From: Pseudomonas gingeri
Lineage (GTDB): Bacteria > Pseudomonadota > Gammaproteobacteria > Pseudomonadales > Pseudomonadaceae
Assembly: GCF_013386165.1 (NCBI RefSeq)
Contig: NZ_JACAOS010000015.1
Location: 631,594 to 695,593 of the forward strand
Length of the DNA: 64,000 nucleotides
Direction of reading: 5' to 3'
Both the position numbers and the translations under genes were made by a program. This document shows positions 34,212-42,743 of the stretch, one piece after another; within the stretch, counting starts at the first letter, position 1, and every line of letters starts with the position of its first letter. The notes beneath the pieces were generated by a model. It was not told where the DNA came from, searched no databases, and saw only the letters and a list, made by a program, of their open reading frames with translations.

Positions 34212-34889
34212 ATGAGCGACCTGTTACTGATAGACGATGACCAGGAGTTATGTGAGCTCCTGACCAGTTGGTTGAGCCAGGAAGGCTTCCAGGTACGCGC
34301 TTGCCACGATGGCCACAGCGCGCGCAAGGCCCTGGCGGACAGCGCCCCGGCCGCCGTGGTGCTGGATGTGATGTTGCCCGATGGCAGCGGCCTGGAACTG
34401 CTCAAACAGTTACGCAGCGATCACCCGGAGTTGCCGGTGGTGATGCTGTCGGCCCGTGGTGAACCCCTGGACCGCATTCTCGGCCTGGAACTAGGTGCCG
34501 ACGACTACCTCGCCAAGCCCTGTGACCCTCGGGAACTGACCGCACGCCTGCGCGCCGTACTGCGCCGCAGCCACCCGACCGCCGCCCCGAGCCAGATGGA
34601 ACTGGGCGACCTGTGTTTCAGCCCCATGCGGGGCGTGGTCACCATCGACCAGCAGGACTTCACCCTGACCGTCTCCGAAAGCCGCCTGCTCGAAGCCTTG
34701 CTGCAACAACCCGGCGAGCCCCTCGACAAACAGGAACTGGCGCAGATCGCCCTGGGCCGCAAGTTGACCTTATACGACCGCAGCCTGGACATGCACGTGA
34801 GCAACCTGCGCAAGAAGATCGGCCCGCACTCGGACGGACGTCCGCGCATCGTCGCCCTGCGTAGCCGTGGTTACTACTACAGCCTGTAA
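34212..34889 (+). CDS. cpxR: Response regulator CpxR
   Basis: The 225-residue OmpR-type regulator has a receiver domain with acidic pocket DDD near residues 8-10, phospho-Asp in VVLDVMLPDGSG and Lys in DDYLAKPCDPREL. A winged-helix DNA-binding domain follows (YDRSLDMHVSNLRKKIG, IVALRSRGYYY). With the Spy-like gene and the kinase it forms the order cpxR-spy-cpxS that I remember for the Pseudomonas Cpx system. A GTAAA-N6-GTAAA box lies before the spy-like gene. Confidence 0.87.
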   Translation: MSDLLLIDDDQELCELLTSWLSQEGFQVRACHDGHSARKALADSAPAAVVLDVMLPDGSGLELLKQLRSDHPELPVVMLSARGEPLDRILGLELGADDYLAKPCDPRELTARLRAVLRRSHPTAAPSQMELGDLCFSPMRGVVTIDQQDFTLTVSESRLLEALLQQPGEPLDKQELAQIALGRKLTLYDRSLDMHVSNLRKKIGPHSDGRPRIVALRSRGYYYSL

Positions 34890-34898
34890 CGTTCCTGC

Positions 34899-34924
34899 GT
34901 GGGAGCCGGATTGCCGGCTCCTAC
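34899..34924 (+). terminator. REP-like hairpin after cpxR
   Basis: Arms GGAGCCGG and CCGGCTCC, with a 4-base loop, start about 12 bases after the cpxR stop. It matches half of the GTGGGAGCCGGC REP family. No T-run follows, so it may attenuate rather than stop transcription. Confidence 0.45.
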
Positions 34925-34999
34925 ATGGATAGTGTCCATCCAGACTGACCGACATTGCGGCAGCCCCCCCCACAAGTGTCAACCCGCCGCAAAAACGTC

Positions 35000-35015
35000 T
35001 TTACCCAAGCTTTAC
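35000..35015. promoter_or_regulatory. Candidate CpxR box before the Spy-like gene
   Basis: On the plus strand TTTAC-N6-TTTAC, equal to GTAAA-N6-GTAAA on the minus strand, matches the direct-repeat CpxR box (GTAAA, N4-8, GTAAA). It lies about 80 bases before the ATG of the Spy/CpxP-like gene. Confidence 0.6.
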
Positions 35016-35096
35016 CCTCCGCTGACCGCCGCTGACCTTGAACTCCTTAATCTGTACTCATCCGGACTGACCGGAATCGAGACAAGGAGAAACACC

Positions 35097-35522
35097 ATGC
35101 GCAAGACCCTTATCGCCCTGATGTTCGCCGCTGCACTCCCTACCGTGGCCATGGCCATGCCTGAAGGCGGTGGCCCGATGGGCGGCCCGGCATACGGCCA
35201 GCATCACGGTAAAGGTGGCTTCCAAAAACTGGACCTGACCAAGGAACAGCGCCATCAGATCCGTAAGCTGATGGGCGAACAATGGCACGCTCGTAAAGAG
35301 ATCGTCGGCAAATACCTGGAAAAACTCTCGCCAGCCGATCAAACGGCATTCAAGGCTGAGCTGGACGCCTCGCGCCAGAAAACCCAGGGCCAGATCCGTG
35401 CCCTGCTGAAACCTGAACAGCAGAAGGCCTTTGACGAAATGCAGAAAAAACAGGCCGAACGTCGCGCCGAATGGAAAGAATTCCAAGCCTGGAAGGCGCA
35501 ACAACCGCAAAAAGCGCAATAA
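35097..35522 (+). CDS. Spy/CpxP-family periplasmic chaperone
   Basis: The 141-residue protein has a Sec signal peptide (residues 1-20, ending AMAMP). A helix-rich Spy/CpxP domain follows, with two LTxxQ-like motifs: LDLTKEQRHQIRKLM and LLKPEQQKAFDEM. The C-terminal tail is Lys/Gln/Trp-rich. CpxP restrains the CpxA/S sensor and binds misfolded periplasmic proteins. AAGGAG precedes the ATG, and a Cpx-like box lies upstream. It sits between cpxR and cpxS and ends at its own terminator. Confidence 0.85.
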   Translation: MRKTLIALMFAAALPTVAMAMPEGGGPMGGPAYGQHHGKGGFQKLDLTKEQRHQIRKLMGEQWHARKEIVGKYLEKLSPADQTAFKAELDASRQKTQGQIRALLKPEQQKAFDEMQKKQAERRAEWKEFQAWKAQQPQKAQ

Positions 35523-35538
35523 TCCGCTGATGCTCCAG

Positions 35539-35567
35539 CCCGACGGCCAACGCCGTCGGGTTTTCTT
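35539..35567 (+). terminator. Rho-independent terminator after the Spy-like gene
   Basis: Arms CCCGACGGC and GCCGTCGGG with a 4-base loop are followed by TTTTCTT. It would lower transcription into cpxS relative to the chaperone gene. Confidence 0.85.
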
Positions 35568-35596
35568 CGTTTGTACCGTTTGGTTGAGGACTTGCT

Positions 35597-36931
35597 GTGC
35601 GATCACTGTTCTGGCGCATCCTGGCCAGCTTCTGGCTGGCCATTGCCCTTGTCGCGGGCCTATCGATTCTGCTCATGCATATCCTCAACCAGGACAACTG
35701 GATTCTCAGTCGTCATCCGGGCTTGAATACCCTGGCCGAAGAGTGGACGCAAACCTATGAAAGCCAGGGCGAAGAAGCGGCCCAGGCGATTCTGGAACAG
35801 CGCAAGCAGCGTTATCACATTGACGTCCAGGTACTCAACGAAGGGGGCGATCCGCTGGTCCGCGGGACTTTTCCACGCCGGGCCGCGGCTTTTGAAGCAC
35901 GCCAGAACAACGATGACCGCAAGCTGCCCTGGCGGCGCCTGACGGTGGAGTACACCAGCCCGAAAAGCGGCGAGACCTACCTGCTGATCTACCGTATTCC
36001 CCACCCGGAACTGGACGCCTGGCACCGCGAAAGCCTGCTGCGACCCCTCAGTGCCCTGGGCATTGCCCTGGTGGTGCTGACCTTGTTCAGCTTGCTCGTG
36101 ACCCTGTCCATCACCCGCCCCCTGAGCCGCCTGCGCGGTGCCGTGCATGACCTGGGACAGACCACTTATCAGCAGAACAGCCTGGCGAAACTGGCCGGGC
36201 GGCGCGATGAGTTCGGGGTGCTGGCCAAGGATTTCAACCTGATGGGCGCACGCCTGCAAAGCCTGATCGGCAGCCAGCGCCAACTGCTGCGGGATGTTTC
36301 CCACGAATTGCGCTCACCCCTGGCACGCCTGCGCATTGCCCTGGCCCTGGCCGAACGCGCCGGCCCAGAGGAACGCGAACGGCTCTGGCCACGCCTGACC
36401 CGCGAGTGCGACCGACTGGAAGCGCTGATCAGTGAGATTCTCACCCTGGCCCGGGTCGATTCCGACCAGGCCAGCGCCGAAGAAGTCGACCTCAGCCCAC
36501 TGCTCTCCACTTTGCAGAAAGATGCCAACCTGGGCTGTCCGGAGCAGCCGGTGCACTTCGACGGCGAGTCGCCGCTGAACCTCAAGGGCTGGCCGACCAT
36601 GATCGAACGCGCTGTGGATAACCTGCTGCGCAACGCCCAGCGGTTCAATCCCGAGGGCCAAGCCATTGAGTTGCATGCACAACGTCAGGGTGAACGCATC
36701 GAAATCAGCGTGCGCGACCATGGCCCCGGCGTGGAGGCTGCGCATCTGGCGCAACTGGGCGAACCCTTTTACCGGGCACCCGGCCAGACCGCCCCGGGCC
36801 ACGGCCTGGGGCTGGCCATCGCCCGGCGGGCAGCGGAGCGGCACGGTGGCAGCCTGGTACTGGGGAATCATCCCGAAGGAGGGTTTGTCGCCAAACTGGA
36901 TCTGCCCCTGGAGCCTGGCGCACTGGTTTAA
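35597..36931 (+). CDS. cpxS: Sensor histidine kinase CpxS (CpxA type)
   Basis: The 444-residue kinase has an N-terminal membrane helix, a periplasmic domain (about 30-150), a second membrane helix (LGIALVVLTLFSLLVTL), a HAMP region, a HisKA domain with the phospho-His in DVSHELRSPLARL and an ATPase domain (NLLRNAQRFN; GLGLAIARR). It starts at GTG (35597) with GAGGA about 8 bases upstream. It should phosphorylate CpxR on envelope stress. The terminator before it separates it from the Spy-like gene. Confidence 0.88.
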   Translation: MRSLFWRILASFWLAIALVAGLSILLMHILNQDNWILSRHPGLNTLAEEWTQTYESQGEEAAQAILEQRKQRYHIDVQVLNEGGDPLVRGTFPRRAAAFEARQNNDDRKLPWRRLTVEYTSPKSGETYLLIYRIPHPELDAWHRESLLRPLSALGIALVVLTLFSLLVTLSITRPLSRLRGAVHDLGQTTYQQNSLAKLAGRRDEFGVLAKDFNLMGARLQSLIGSQRQLLRDVSHELRSPLARLRIALALAERAGPEERERLWPRLTRECDRLEALISEILTLARVDSDQASAEEVDLSPLLSTLQKDANLGCPEQPVHFDGESPLNLKGWPTMIERAVDNLLRNAQRFNPEGQAIELHAQRQGERIEISVRDHGPGVEAAHLAQLGEPFYRAPGQTAPGHGLGLAIARRAAERHGGSLVLGNHPEGGFVAKLDLPLEPGALV

Positions 36932-36937
36932 GTACCG

Positions 36938-37207
36938 TTAGGGGTACTCTTGCCGTGCATGCAACACCGTGACTATCTCGATGAAATCTGTAACGCGGTA
37001 GACCACCAGATAGTTCGGATGCACGATGATTTCACGAGTGCCCGGCACACGGCCAAATCGATAGAGGGAAGGATGTAAAGGAAGGACTGAGATCGCATCC
37101 TCAATGGCGTCGTTTAAGTTCTCGGCCGCCACAATATTGCGATCAGCGATGTAATTCAGGATCTCACGGAGTTCGGCCCGAGCTTCGGGCCGCCACTCAA
37201 CCTGCAT
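36938..37207 (-). CDS. RelE/ParE-family toxin
   Basis: The 89-residue protein has the ParE/RelE pattern: a helical N-terminal half (WRPEARAELREILNYIADRN) and a C-terminal sheet with RFGRVPGTREIIVHPNYLVVYRV. ParE toxins block gyrase and RelE toxins cut mRNA; sequence alone does not decide which. It overlaps the antitoxin gene by 11 bases. It is convergent with cpxS, 6 bases away. Confidence 0.87.
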   Translation of the reverse strand: MQVEWRPEARAELREILNYIADRNIVAAENLNDAIEDAISVLPLHPSLYRFGRVPGTREIIVHPNYLVVYRVTDFIEIVTVLHARQEYP

Positions 37208-37388
37208 CGTTTCGATTGCGCTTCGAAGCGATCAAGGCACGCATTTCAGCCATCACTTCATCATGTGGGACGTTGGGACGAGGGTCATCCAGGGAAGCCT
37301 GTACCTTGGCACGAAACCAACGGTCATAGCTGGCTGCCAGCTCTTCAGTCTCAAACTCCGACACTATGGGGGATAGTTGGGCGCTCAT
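37197..37388 (-). CDS. Antitoxin of a RelE/ParE-type pair
   Basis: The 63-residue acidic protein (SPIVSEFETEELAASYDRWF, then a Pro/Asp stretch and EVMAEMRALI) resembles the RelB/StbD-type stability antitoxins encoded just before ParE-like toxins. It overlaps the toxin start by 11 bases, so the two are coupled and it should bind and neutralise the toxin. A short promoter region lies upstream near 37390-37430. Confidence 0.78.
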   Translation of the reverse strand: MSAQLSPIVSEFETEELAASYDRWFRAKVQASLDDPRPNVPHDEVMAEMRALIASKRNRNDAG

Positions 37389-37468
37389 AAATGGCCTCCG
37401 GTGTAGATGTAAACCAGTTTACGCCCTATGAACGCCCGCTGTCTCAGCCGCAAGCATCAGAAAACATT

Positions 37469-38029
37469 TCAAGCCGACCAGGCGCTGACAAACTCCGTCA
37501 GATCGACCTTCGGTGGCTGGCGCAGCTCATTCTGCGGCGTGCCCAGGTACAGGAAGGCGATCACTTCCTCGTCGTCGCCCAACCCCAGGCCCTTGGCCAC
37601 ATGCTGCGAATAGGACAGCTCGCCGGTGCGCCACACCGCGCCGATCCCCTGGGCATGGGCCGCCAGCAGGATGCCGTGGGCAGCACAACCGGCCGCCAGC
37701 AACTGCTCGGACTTCGGCACCTTGAAGTGCTCCTGCAAACGGGCCACCACCACAATCACCAAGGGGGCGCGCAAAGGCATGGCATGGGCCTTGTCGATGG
37801 CGGCCGGGTTTGCGTCGCCCTCTTGCAGACGCACCGCCTCGGCCAGCAGGTTGCCCAATTGCTCACGGGCCGCACCTTCCACGGTGAGGAAACGCCAAGG
37901 CCGTAGCTGCCCGTGATCCGGTGCGCGCAGGGCAGCGGAGAAGAGGATATCGCGCTGGGCCTGGGTCGGTGCCGGATCGAGCAGGCGCGGTGCGGAAACA
38001 CGGTTGAGCAAATTGTCGAGAGCCTCCAT
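37469..38029 (-). CDS. Nitroreductase-family protein (YdjA type)
   Basis: The 186-residue protein is a short FMN-binding nitroreductase with APTQAQRDILFSAALRAPDHGQLRPWRFLTV at the flavin pocket and GCAAHGILLAAHAQGIGAVWRTGE. YdjA-type enzymes are small and reduce nitro or related compounds with NAD(P)H. It lies before trkH and is transcribed away from it. Confidence 0.87.
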   Translation of the reverse strand: MEALDNLLNRVSAPRLLDPAPTQAQRDILFSAALRAPDHGQLRPWRFLTVEGAAREQLGNLLAEAVRLQEGDANPAAIDKAHAMPLRAPLVIVVVARLQEHFKVPKSEQLLAAGCAAHGILLAAHAQGIGAVWRTGELSYSQHVAKGLGLGDDEEVIAFLYLGTPQNELRQPPKVDLTEFVSAWSA

Positions 38030-38149
38030 CGGCCACCTCCTCTGGAAAATGATCGGGCTATTCTAGCCAGATCCCGCGCCGCCGTGCCGGTTTACATGAC
38101 CAGGGTCGTGGGTAAAATGGCGCCTGTCCCCCTTTCACGAGCTTATTTC

Positions 38150-39604
38150 ATGGCGATGCCGACCCTGCGCATCATCGGTTTCATCATCGGCATCTTCCTG
38201 ATTACCCTCGCCGTCAGCATGGCAATCCCCATGCTGGTCCTGGTGATCTTCGAACGCACCGGCGATCTGCCAGCCTTTCTCTGGGCCAGCACCCTGACCT
38301 TCCTCGCCGGCCTGGCGCTGGTGATCCGCGGTCGCCCGGAACAGGTGCACCTGCGTCCCCGGGACATGTACCTGCTCACCGTCTCAAGCTGGGTGGTGGT
38401 GTGCATTTTTGCTGCCCTGCCCTTTGTGCTGACCCTGCATACCAGCTACACCGACGCCTTTTTCGAAAGCATGTCGGGCATCACCGCCACCGGCTCGACC
38501 GTGCTCAGTGGCCTGGACAACATGTCCCCGGGAATCCTGATCTGGCGCTCGCTGCTGCACTGGCTTGGTGGGATCGGCTTTATCGGCATGGCGGTGGCAA
38601 TCCTGCCGCTGCTGCGCATCGGCGGCATGCGCCTGTTCCAGACCGAATCCTCGGACCGCTCGCAAAAGGTCATGCCGCGCTCGCACATGGTGGCGCGCTT
38701 GATCGTCACCGCCTATGTCGGCATCACCATCCTCGGCAGCCTGGCCTTCTGGTGGGCCGGCATGAGCCTGTTCGATGCGATCAACCACGCCATGTCAGCC
38801 ATTTCCACCGGCGGTTTCTCCACCTCGGACCAGTCCCTGGCCAAGTGGAGCCAACCGGCAGTGCACTGGGTGGCCGTGGTGGTGATGATCCTCGGAAGCC
38901 TGCCGTTCACCTTGTACGTAGCGACCCTGCGCGGCCATCGCAAGGCGCTGATCAAGGACCAGCAAGTGCAGGGTTTGCTCGGCTTGCTGCTGCTGACCTG
39001 GCTGGTGCTCGGCACCTGGTACTGGTGGACCACCAACCTGCACTGGCTCGACGCCTTGCGCCACGTGGCGCTGAACGTGACCTCGGTGGTCACCACCACC
39101 GGCTTCGCCCTGGGCGACTACAGCCTGTGGGGCAACTTCTCGTTGATGCTGTTTTTCTACCTGGGCTTCGTCGGCGGCTGCTCGGGCTCGACGGCCGGCG
39201 GGATCAAGGTGTTCCGTTTCCAGGTGGCCTATATCCTGCTCAAGGCCAACCTCAACCAGTTGATCCACCCGCGGGCAGTGATCAAGCAGAAATACAACGG
39301 TCACCGTCTCGACGAAGAAATCGTGCGTTCGATCCTGACCTTCTCGTTTTTCTTCGCCATCACCATTTGCGCCATCGCCCTGGCCCTGTCGCTGCTCGGC
39401 CTGGACTGGATGACCGCCCTGACCGGCGCCGCCAGTACCGTCTCCGGCGTGGGGCCGGGGTTGGGCGAGGTGATCGGGCCTTCAGGCAACTTCTCGACCC
39501 TGCCGGACGCTGCCAAGTGGATCCTGTCCCTGGGCATGCTGCTCGGCCGGCTGGAAATCATCACAGTGTTCGTTCTGTGCATTCCCGCATTCTGGCGTCA
39601 TTGA
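38150..39604 (+). CDS. trkH: Potassium uptake protein TrkH
   Basis: The 484-residue protein has the four-fold membrane-pore-membrane architecture of TrkH/KtrB, with filter regions MSGITATGSTVL, SAISTGGFST, SVVTTTGFALG and AASTVSGVGPG. It forms the K+ translocating subunit working with TrkA, which is not in this window. I chose the ATG at 38150 (MAMPTLRIIGF); the next ATG two codons later is also possible. Its 3' end overlaps the convergent AraC gene by 44 bases. Confidence 0.93.
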   Translation: MAMPTLRIIGFIIGIFLITLAVSMAIPMLVLVIFERTGDLPAFLWASTLTFLAGLALVIRGRPEQVHLRPRDMYLLTVSSWVVVCIFAALPFVLTLHTSYTDAFFESMSGITATGSTVLSGLDNMSPGILIWRSLLHWLGGIGFIGMAVAILPLLRIGGMRLFQTESSDRSQKVMPRSHMVARLIVTAYVGITILGSLAFWWAGMSLFDAINHAMSAISTGGFSTSDQSLAKWSQPAVHWVAVVVMILGSLPFTLYVATLRGHRKALIKDQQVQGLLGLLLLTWLVLGTWYWWTTNLHWLDALRHVALNVTSVVTTTGFALGDYSLWGNFSLMLFFYLGFVGGCSGSTAGGIKVFRFQVAYILLKANLNQLIHPRAVIKQKYNGHRLDEEIVRSILTFSFFFAITICAIALALSLLGLDWMTALTGAASTVSGVGPGLGEVIGPSGNFSTLPDAAKWILSLGMLLGRLEIITVFVLCIPAFWRH

Positions 39605-40622
39605 TCGAGGCCACCGCTCCCAATAGCCGCGCCCGGTACTCGCCGGGCGTGACCTCGAACCAGCGGCGGAAGGCGCGGAAAAAGTTGCTCGGGTCGGCGA
39701 ATCCGAGCAGGTAGGCGATTTCCAGCAAGGTCATGCGTGGCTGCGCCAGGTACTGCTCGGCCAACTCGCGACGGGTGTCGTCGAGCAGCGCCTGGAAACT
39801 GGTGCCTTCTTCCTGCAAACGGCGCTGCAGGGTGCGCTGGGACAAGTGCAGGGTCTGCGCCACCACTTCGCGCTTGGGCTCGCCCTGGGGCAGCAGCCGG
39901 CACAGCACCTGGCGCGCCTTGTGGGTCACCCGGCTTTCGGAGAAGCGCGCCAGGTATTCGCCGGCAAAACGGTCGTGGAGCAAGGCCATGGCTTCGTTGG
40001 CGGTCGGCAGCGGCGCTTCCATGTCGGCCTGCTCGAAAATCAGCGCATCGTAGGGCGCGTTGAACACCAGCGGCGCATGGAACACCTCTTTATAAGGGCC
40101 AAGGTCCTCCGGCTCCGGGCCCTGGACCAGCACTTTGCGCGGTTGCAGGGTGCGCCCGCTCAGCCAGCCGCACAGCGCCAACGCGCAGGCCATGGAGGCC
40201 TCGGCGCTCTGGCGGGTGGGCGGCAGATGGTCGCCGTGCACTGTCAGGATCAACGCATAGCCTTCGGGCAAAAGACGAAAGCTCAGGTCAGCGCTTTCCG
40301 CGATGATCCGCTGATAACGCACCAGGCGCCTGAAACCCTCGGCCAGGGTCTGGCTGGACATCAGCGCATAACCGGCGACATGAAACGACGCAGGGCGTAC
40401 GACCCGGCCCATGTTCAGACCGATTGCCGGATTACCGGAAAGCTCCACTGCACGCTGCCACAGTCGCGTTATCGAGTCCTGGGGAAAGCGTGCGTCGGGA
40501 TCGTCGAGTGCGGCGTAATCGAGCCCCAGCTGCCTGAACAGGACACGACAATCCAGGCCATCCATCTCCAGCGCCTTGACAATCCCCATCGCCCAGCTTG
40601 CAGAAGTCGTTCTCTCGCTCAT
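39561..40622 (-). CDS. AraC-family regulator with AraC_binding_2-like N-terminal domain
   Basis: The protein (353 residues from the ATG at 40622) has an N-terminal domain of the type found in OruR/ArgR-like regulators (GLNMGRVVRPASFHVAGYALM) and a C-terminal AraC domain: VAQTLHLSQRTLQRRLQEEG and LLEIAYLLGFADPSNFFRAFRRWFEVTPGEYR. An ATG five codons earlier (40637) is an alternative. It is convergent with trkH (44-base overlap) and divergent from the DUF962 gene. The effector is unknown. Confidence 0.87.
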   Translation of the reverse strand: MSERTTSASWAMGIVKALEMDGLDCRVLFRQLGLDYAALDDPDARFPQDSITRLWQRAVELSGNPAIGLNMGRVVRPASFHVAGYALMSSQTLAEGFRRLVRYQRIIAESADLSFRLLPEGYALILTVHGDHLPPTRQSAEASMACALALCGWLSGRTLQPRKVLVQGPEPEDLGPYKEVFHAPLVFNAPYDALIFEQADMEAPLPTANEAMALLHDRFAGEYLARFSESRVTHKARQVLCRLLPQGEPKREVVAQTLHLSQRTLQRRLQEEGTSFQALLDDTRRELAEQYLAQPRMTLLEIAYLLGFADPSNFFRAFRRWFEVTPGEYRARLLGAVASINDARMRECTERTL

Positions 40623-40781
40623 GGCCTTTTCTTGCATGATAAGTCGTATAGGACGACTGATGGCCTAAGGATACTAAAGTGGCGTCTATTGTCACTGATA
40701 GTCGCTGCCAATCACTCTAGACTTAAATAAGCTCCCCGTGGAACCCTCCACGCAAGAGCAGGCCAACGCGGAGAGTAACCC

Positions 40782-41093
40782 GTGGAAAACATCAAAAAAT
40801 TCAATAGCTTCGCAGAGTTCTACCCCTACTACCTGAGCGAACATGGCAACAGTACTTGCCGTCGGTTGCATTTCGTCGGTACCAGCCTGGTGATCTTTTT
40901 TCTCGCCCTGGCCATCGGTCGCGGCTCCGCAGGGTTATTGCTGGCGGTGCCGATCGCCGGTTATGGCTTCGCCTGGGTCGGACATTTCTTCTTCGAGAAG
41001 AATCGCCCGGCCACCTTTGAGCACCCTCTCTACAGTCTGCTCGGCGATTTCGTCATGTTTCGCGACATGATCCTCGGCAAGGTAGCGTTTTAG
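40782..41093 (+). CDS. DUF962/Mpo1-like membrane protein
   Basis: The 103-residue protein has the motif YLSEHGNSTCRRLHFVGT with the family His and a second region WVGHFFFEKNRPATFEHPLYSL, plus two membrane helices. The yeast relative Mpo1 is an iron-dependent dioxygenase for 2-hydroxy fatty acids; bacterial members are mostly unstudied. Translation starts at GTG (40782) with GGAGAG upstream. It is divergent from the AraC gene. Confidence 0.87.
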   Translation: MENIKKFNSFAEFYPYYLSEHGNSTCRRLHFVGTSLVIFFLALAIGRGSAGLLLAVPIAGYGFAWVGHFFFEKNRPATFEHPLYSLLGDFVMFRDMILGKVAF

Positions 41094-41195
41094 GCCCAAG
41101 GGGCCAGCAACACGTCCTGTGCAGCCACTGCCAGGGCGCAGGCAAGCCCTAGACTGGAACCGGCATCGAATAAGAACCACAAGAGGACACAGCCG

Positions 41196-41786
41196 ATGAC
41201 GGGACAAGCCCGCTTTACCCATATGCAGGACTGTACCCAGGAGGATTGGGCGGTGATTGCCGCCGACTTCAGCGCCTACGCCCGGCAACTGCCGGCGCGG
41301 ATCCTGACCCACCTGAAGTTGCTGGAAGGTGATTTCGGCGGTTTCCCGGTGGATCGCCTGACCCATTCGCTGCAAACCGCCAGCAGGGCCTGGCGTGACG
41401 GCCGGGACGAGGAGTACGTGGTCTGCGCGCTGCTCCACGATATTGGTGACACCCTCGGTTCCTACAACCACCCGGATATCGCCGCAGCGATCCTCAAGCC
41501 CTTCGTCAGCGCCGAAAATCTGTGGATGGTGGAAAAGCATGGAATTTTCCAGGGCTACTACTTCTTCCACTACCTGGGGATGGATCGCCATTTGCGCGAG
41601 CAGTTTCGCGACCACCCGCAGTACCTGGCCACCATCGAGTTCTGCGCCAAATACGATGCGGCGGCCTTCGACCCGGACTACGAAAGCCTGCCCCTGAGCT
41701 TTTTCGAACCGATGATGGAGCGGCTGTTCGCCCAGCCCAGGCAATCAATCTACAAGGCTGCGATGGAGCAAAACCCGACGGCCTGA
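41196..41786 (+). CDS. HD-domain protein, possible diiron oxygenase (PhnZ/MIOX-like)
   Basis: The 196-residue protein has an HD core at H57 (LTHSLQTA), H81-D82 (LLHDIGD), H92, H115 and H125 (MVEKHGIFQGYYFFHYLG). The added His residues and KYDAAAFD resemble the small mixed-valent diiron oxygenases such as PhnZ and inositol oxygenase, rather than plain HD phosphohydrolases. The substrate is unknown and no phosphonate or inositol genes are nearby. GAGGA precedes the ATG. Confidence 0.75.
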   Translation: MTGQARFTHMQDCTQEDWAVIAADFSAYARQLPARILTHLKLLEGDFGGFPVDRLTHSLQTASRAWRDGRDEEYVVCALLHDIGDTLGSYNHPDIAAAILKPFVSAENLWMVEKHGIFQGYYFFHYLGMDRHLREQFRDHPQYLATIEFCAKYDAAAFDPDYESLPLSFFEPMMERLFAQPRQSIYKAAMEQNPTA

Positions 41787-41792
41787 TGCGCT

Positions 41793-42614
41793 TTAGCCCA
41801 ACTCGGCAACCTTCTCCAACTCCAACTTGAGCTGTGCCTCTTTCGCCTGGGCATCCGCCAGGCGATACAGCTCGATGGTCCCGTCCCAGTGCTCGATCAG
41901 GGCGGTGCAGGATTCAACCCAGTCACCGCAGTTGAGATAGTCCACTTCGCCGACCTTGCGGATCTCGGCGTGGTGGATATGCCCGCACACCACCCCGTCC
42001 AGCCCGCGCTTCACGCATTCGTGGGCGATGGCTTCTTCGAAATCGCTGATAAAGCTGACCGCGGTCTTGACCTTGTGCTTGAGGTAGGCCGACAACGACC
42101 AGTAGCCATAACCGTAGCGGGCCCGCCAGTGGTTCAGCCAGCGATTGAGGGTCAGGGTGAGCTCATAGGCAGAATCGCCGAGGAACGCCAGCCAGCGGTG
42201 ATAACGAGTGATCACGTCGAACTGGTCGCCATGGATCACCAACAGCTTGCGACCGTCGGCGGTGTGGTGCACCGCTTCGTCGACCAATTGGATATTACCC
42301 AGGATCAGCTTGGAGTAACGACGCAGGAATTCATCATGGTTGCCGGTGACGTAGATCACCTCGGTGCCGCGCTTGCTCATGGTCAGCAGCCGGCGGATCA
42401 CGTTGGTATGGGCTTGCGGCCAGTACATGCCGCCGCGCATCTTCCAGCCGTCGATGATATCCCCCACCAGGTAGATACGGTCGGCCTGGAAGCCCTTGAG
42501 AAACTGCGACAGGTGTTCGGCCTGGCAATCCCGGGTCCCCAGGTGCACGTCGGAAATCCACAGGGTTCGCACACGCTGCTTACGGCTGGGTTTGGCGAGC
42601 TCTGCACGGGTCAT
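41793..42614 (-). CDS. LpxH-like UDP-2,3-diacylglucosamine diphosphatase family protein
   Basis: The 273-residue calcineurin-like phosphatase has motifs ISDVHLGTRD, GDIIDGWKM, TGNHDEFLR, IHGDQFDVI and CGHIHHAEI. It belongs to the LpxH/LpxH2-like group acting on lipid A precursors or related diphosphates. The main LpxH of Pseudomonas is usually shorter (about 240 residues), so this may be a paralogue with another substrate. The ATG at 42614 has GGAG about 7 bases upstream; an ATG two codons earlier is possible. Confidence 0.82.
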   Translation of the reverse strand: MTRAELAKPSRKQRVRTLWISDVHLGTRDCQAEHLSQFLKGFQADRIYLVGDIIDGWKMRGGMYWPQAHTNVIRRLLTMSKRGTEVIYVTGNHDEFLRRYSKLILGNIQLVDEAVHHTADGRKLLVIHGDQFDVITRYHRWLAFLGDSAYELTLTLNRWLNHWRARYGYGYWSLSAYLKHKVKTAVSFISDFEEAIAHECVKRGLDGVVCGHIHHAEIRKVGEVDYLNCGDWVESCTALIEHWDGTIELYRLADAQAKEAQLKLELEKVAELG

Positions 42615-42743
42615 GGGCATTCTCCGGATTTTTCCTGAGCTTGCACCGGGGCAGTTAATGGACCATGACAGGTACGTGGCAGTCCGATGACAACCGCCCG
42701 GACGGCAAGCGGTGTAGACTGCGGCGATGCCAAGGAGACCGCG

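Noticed and set aside
36938..37388. Toxin-antitoxin pair as the edge of a prophage or island
   Set aside because: No integrase, tRNA or direct repeat flanks it, and the genes on both sides look like ordinary chromosomal genes.
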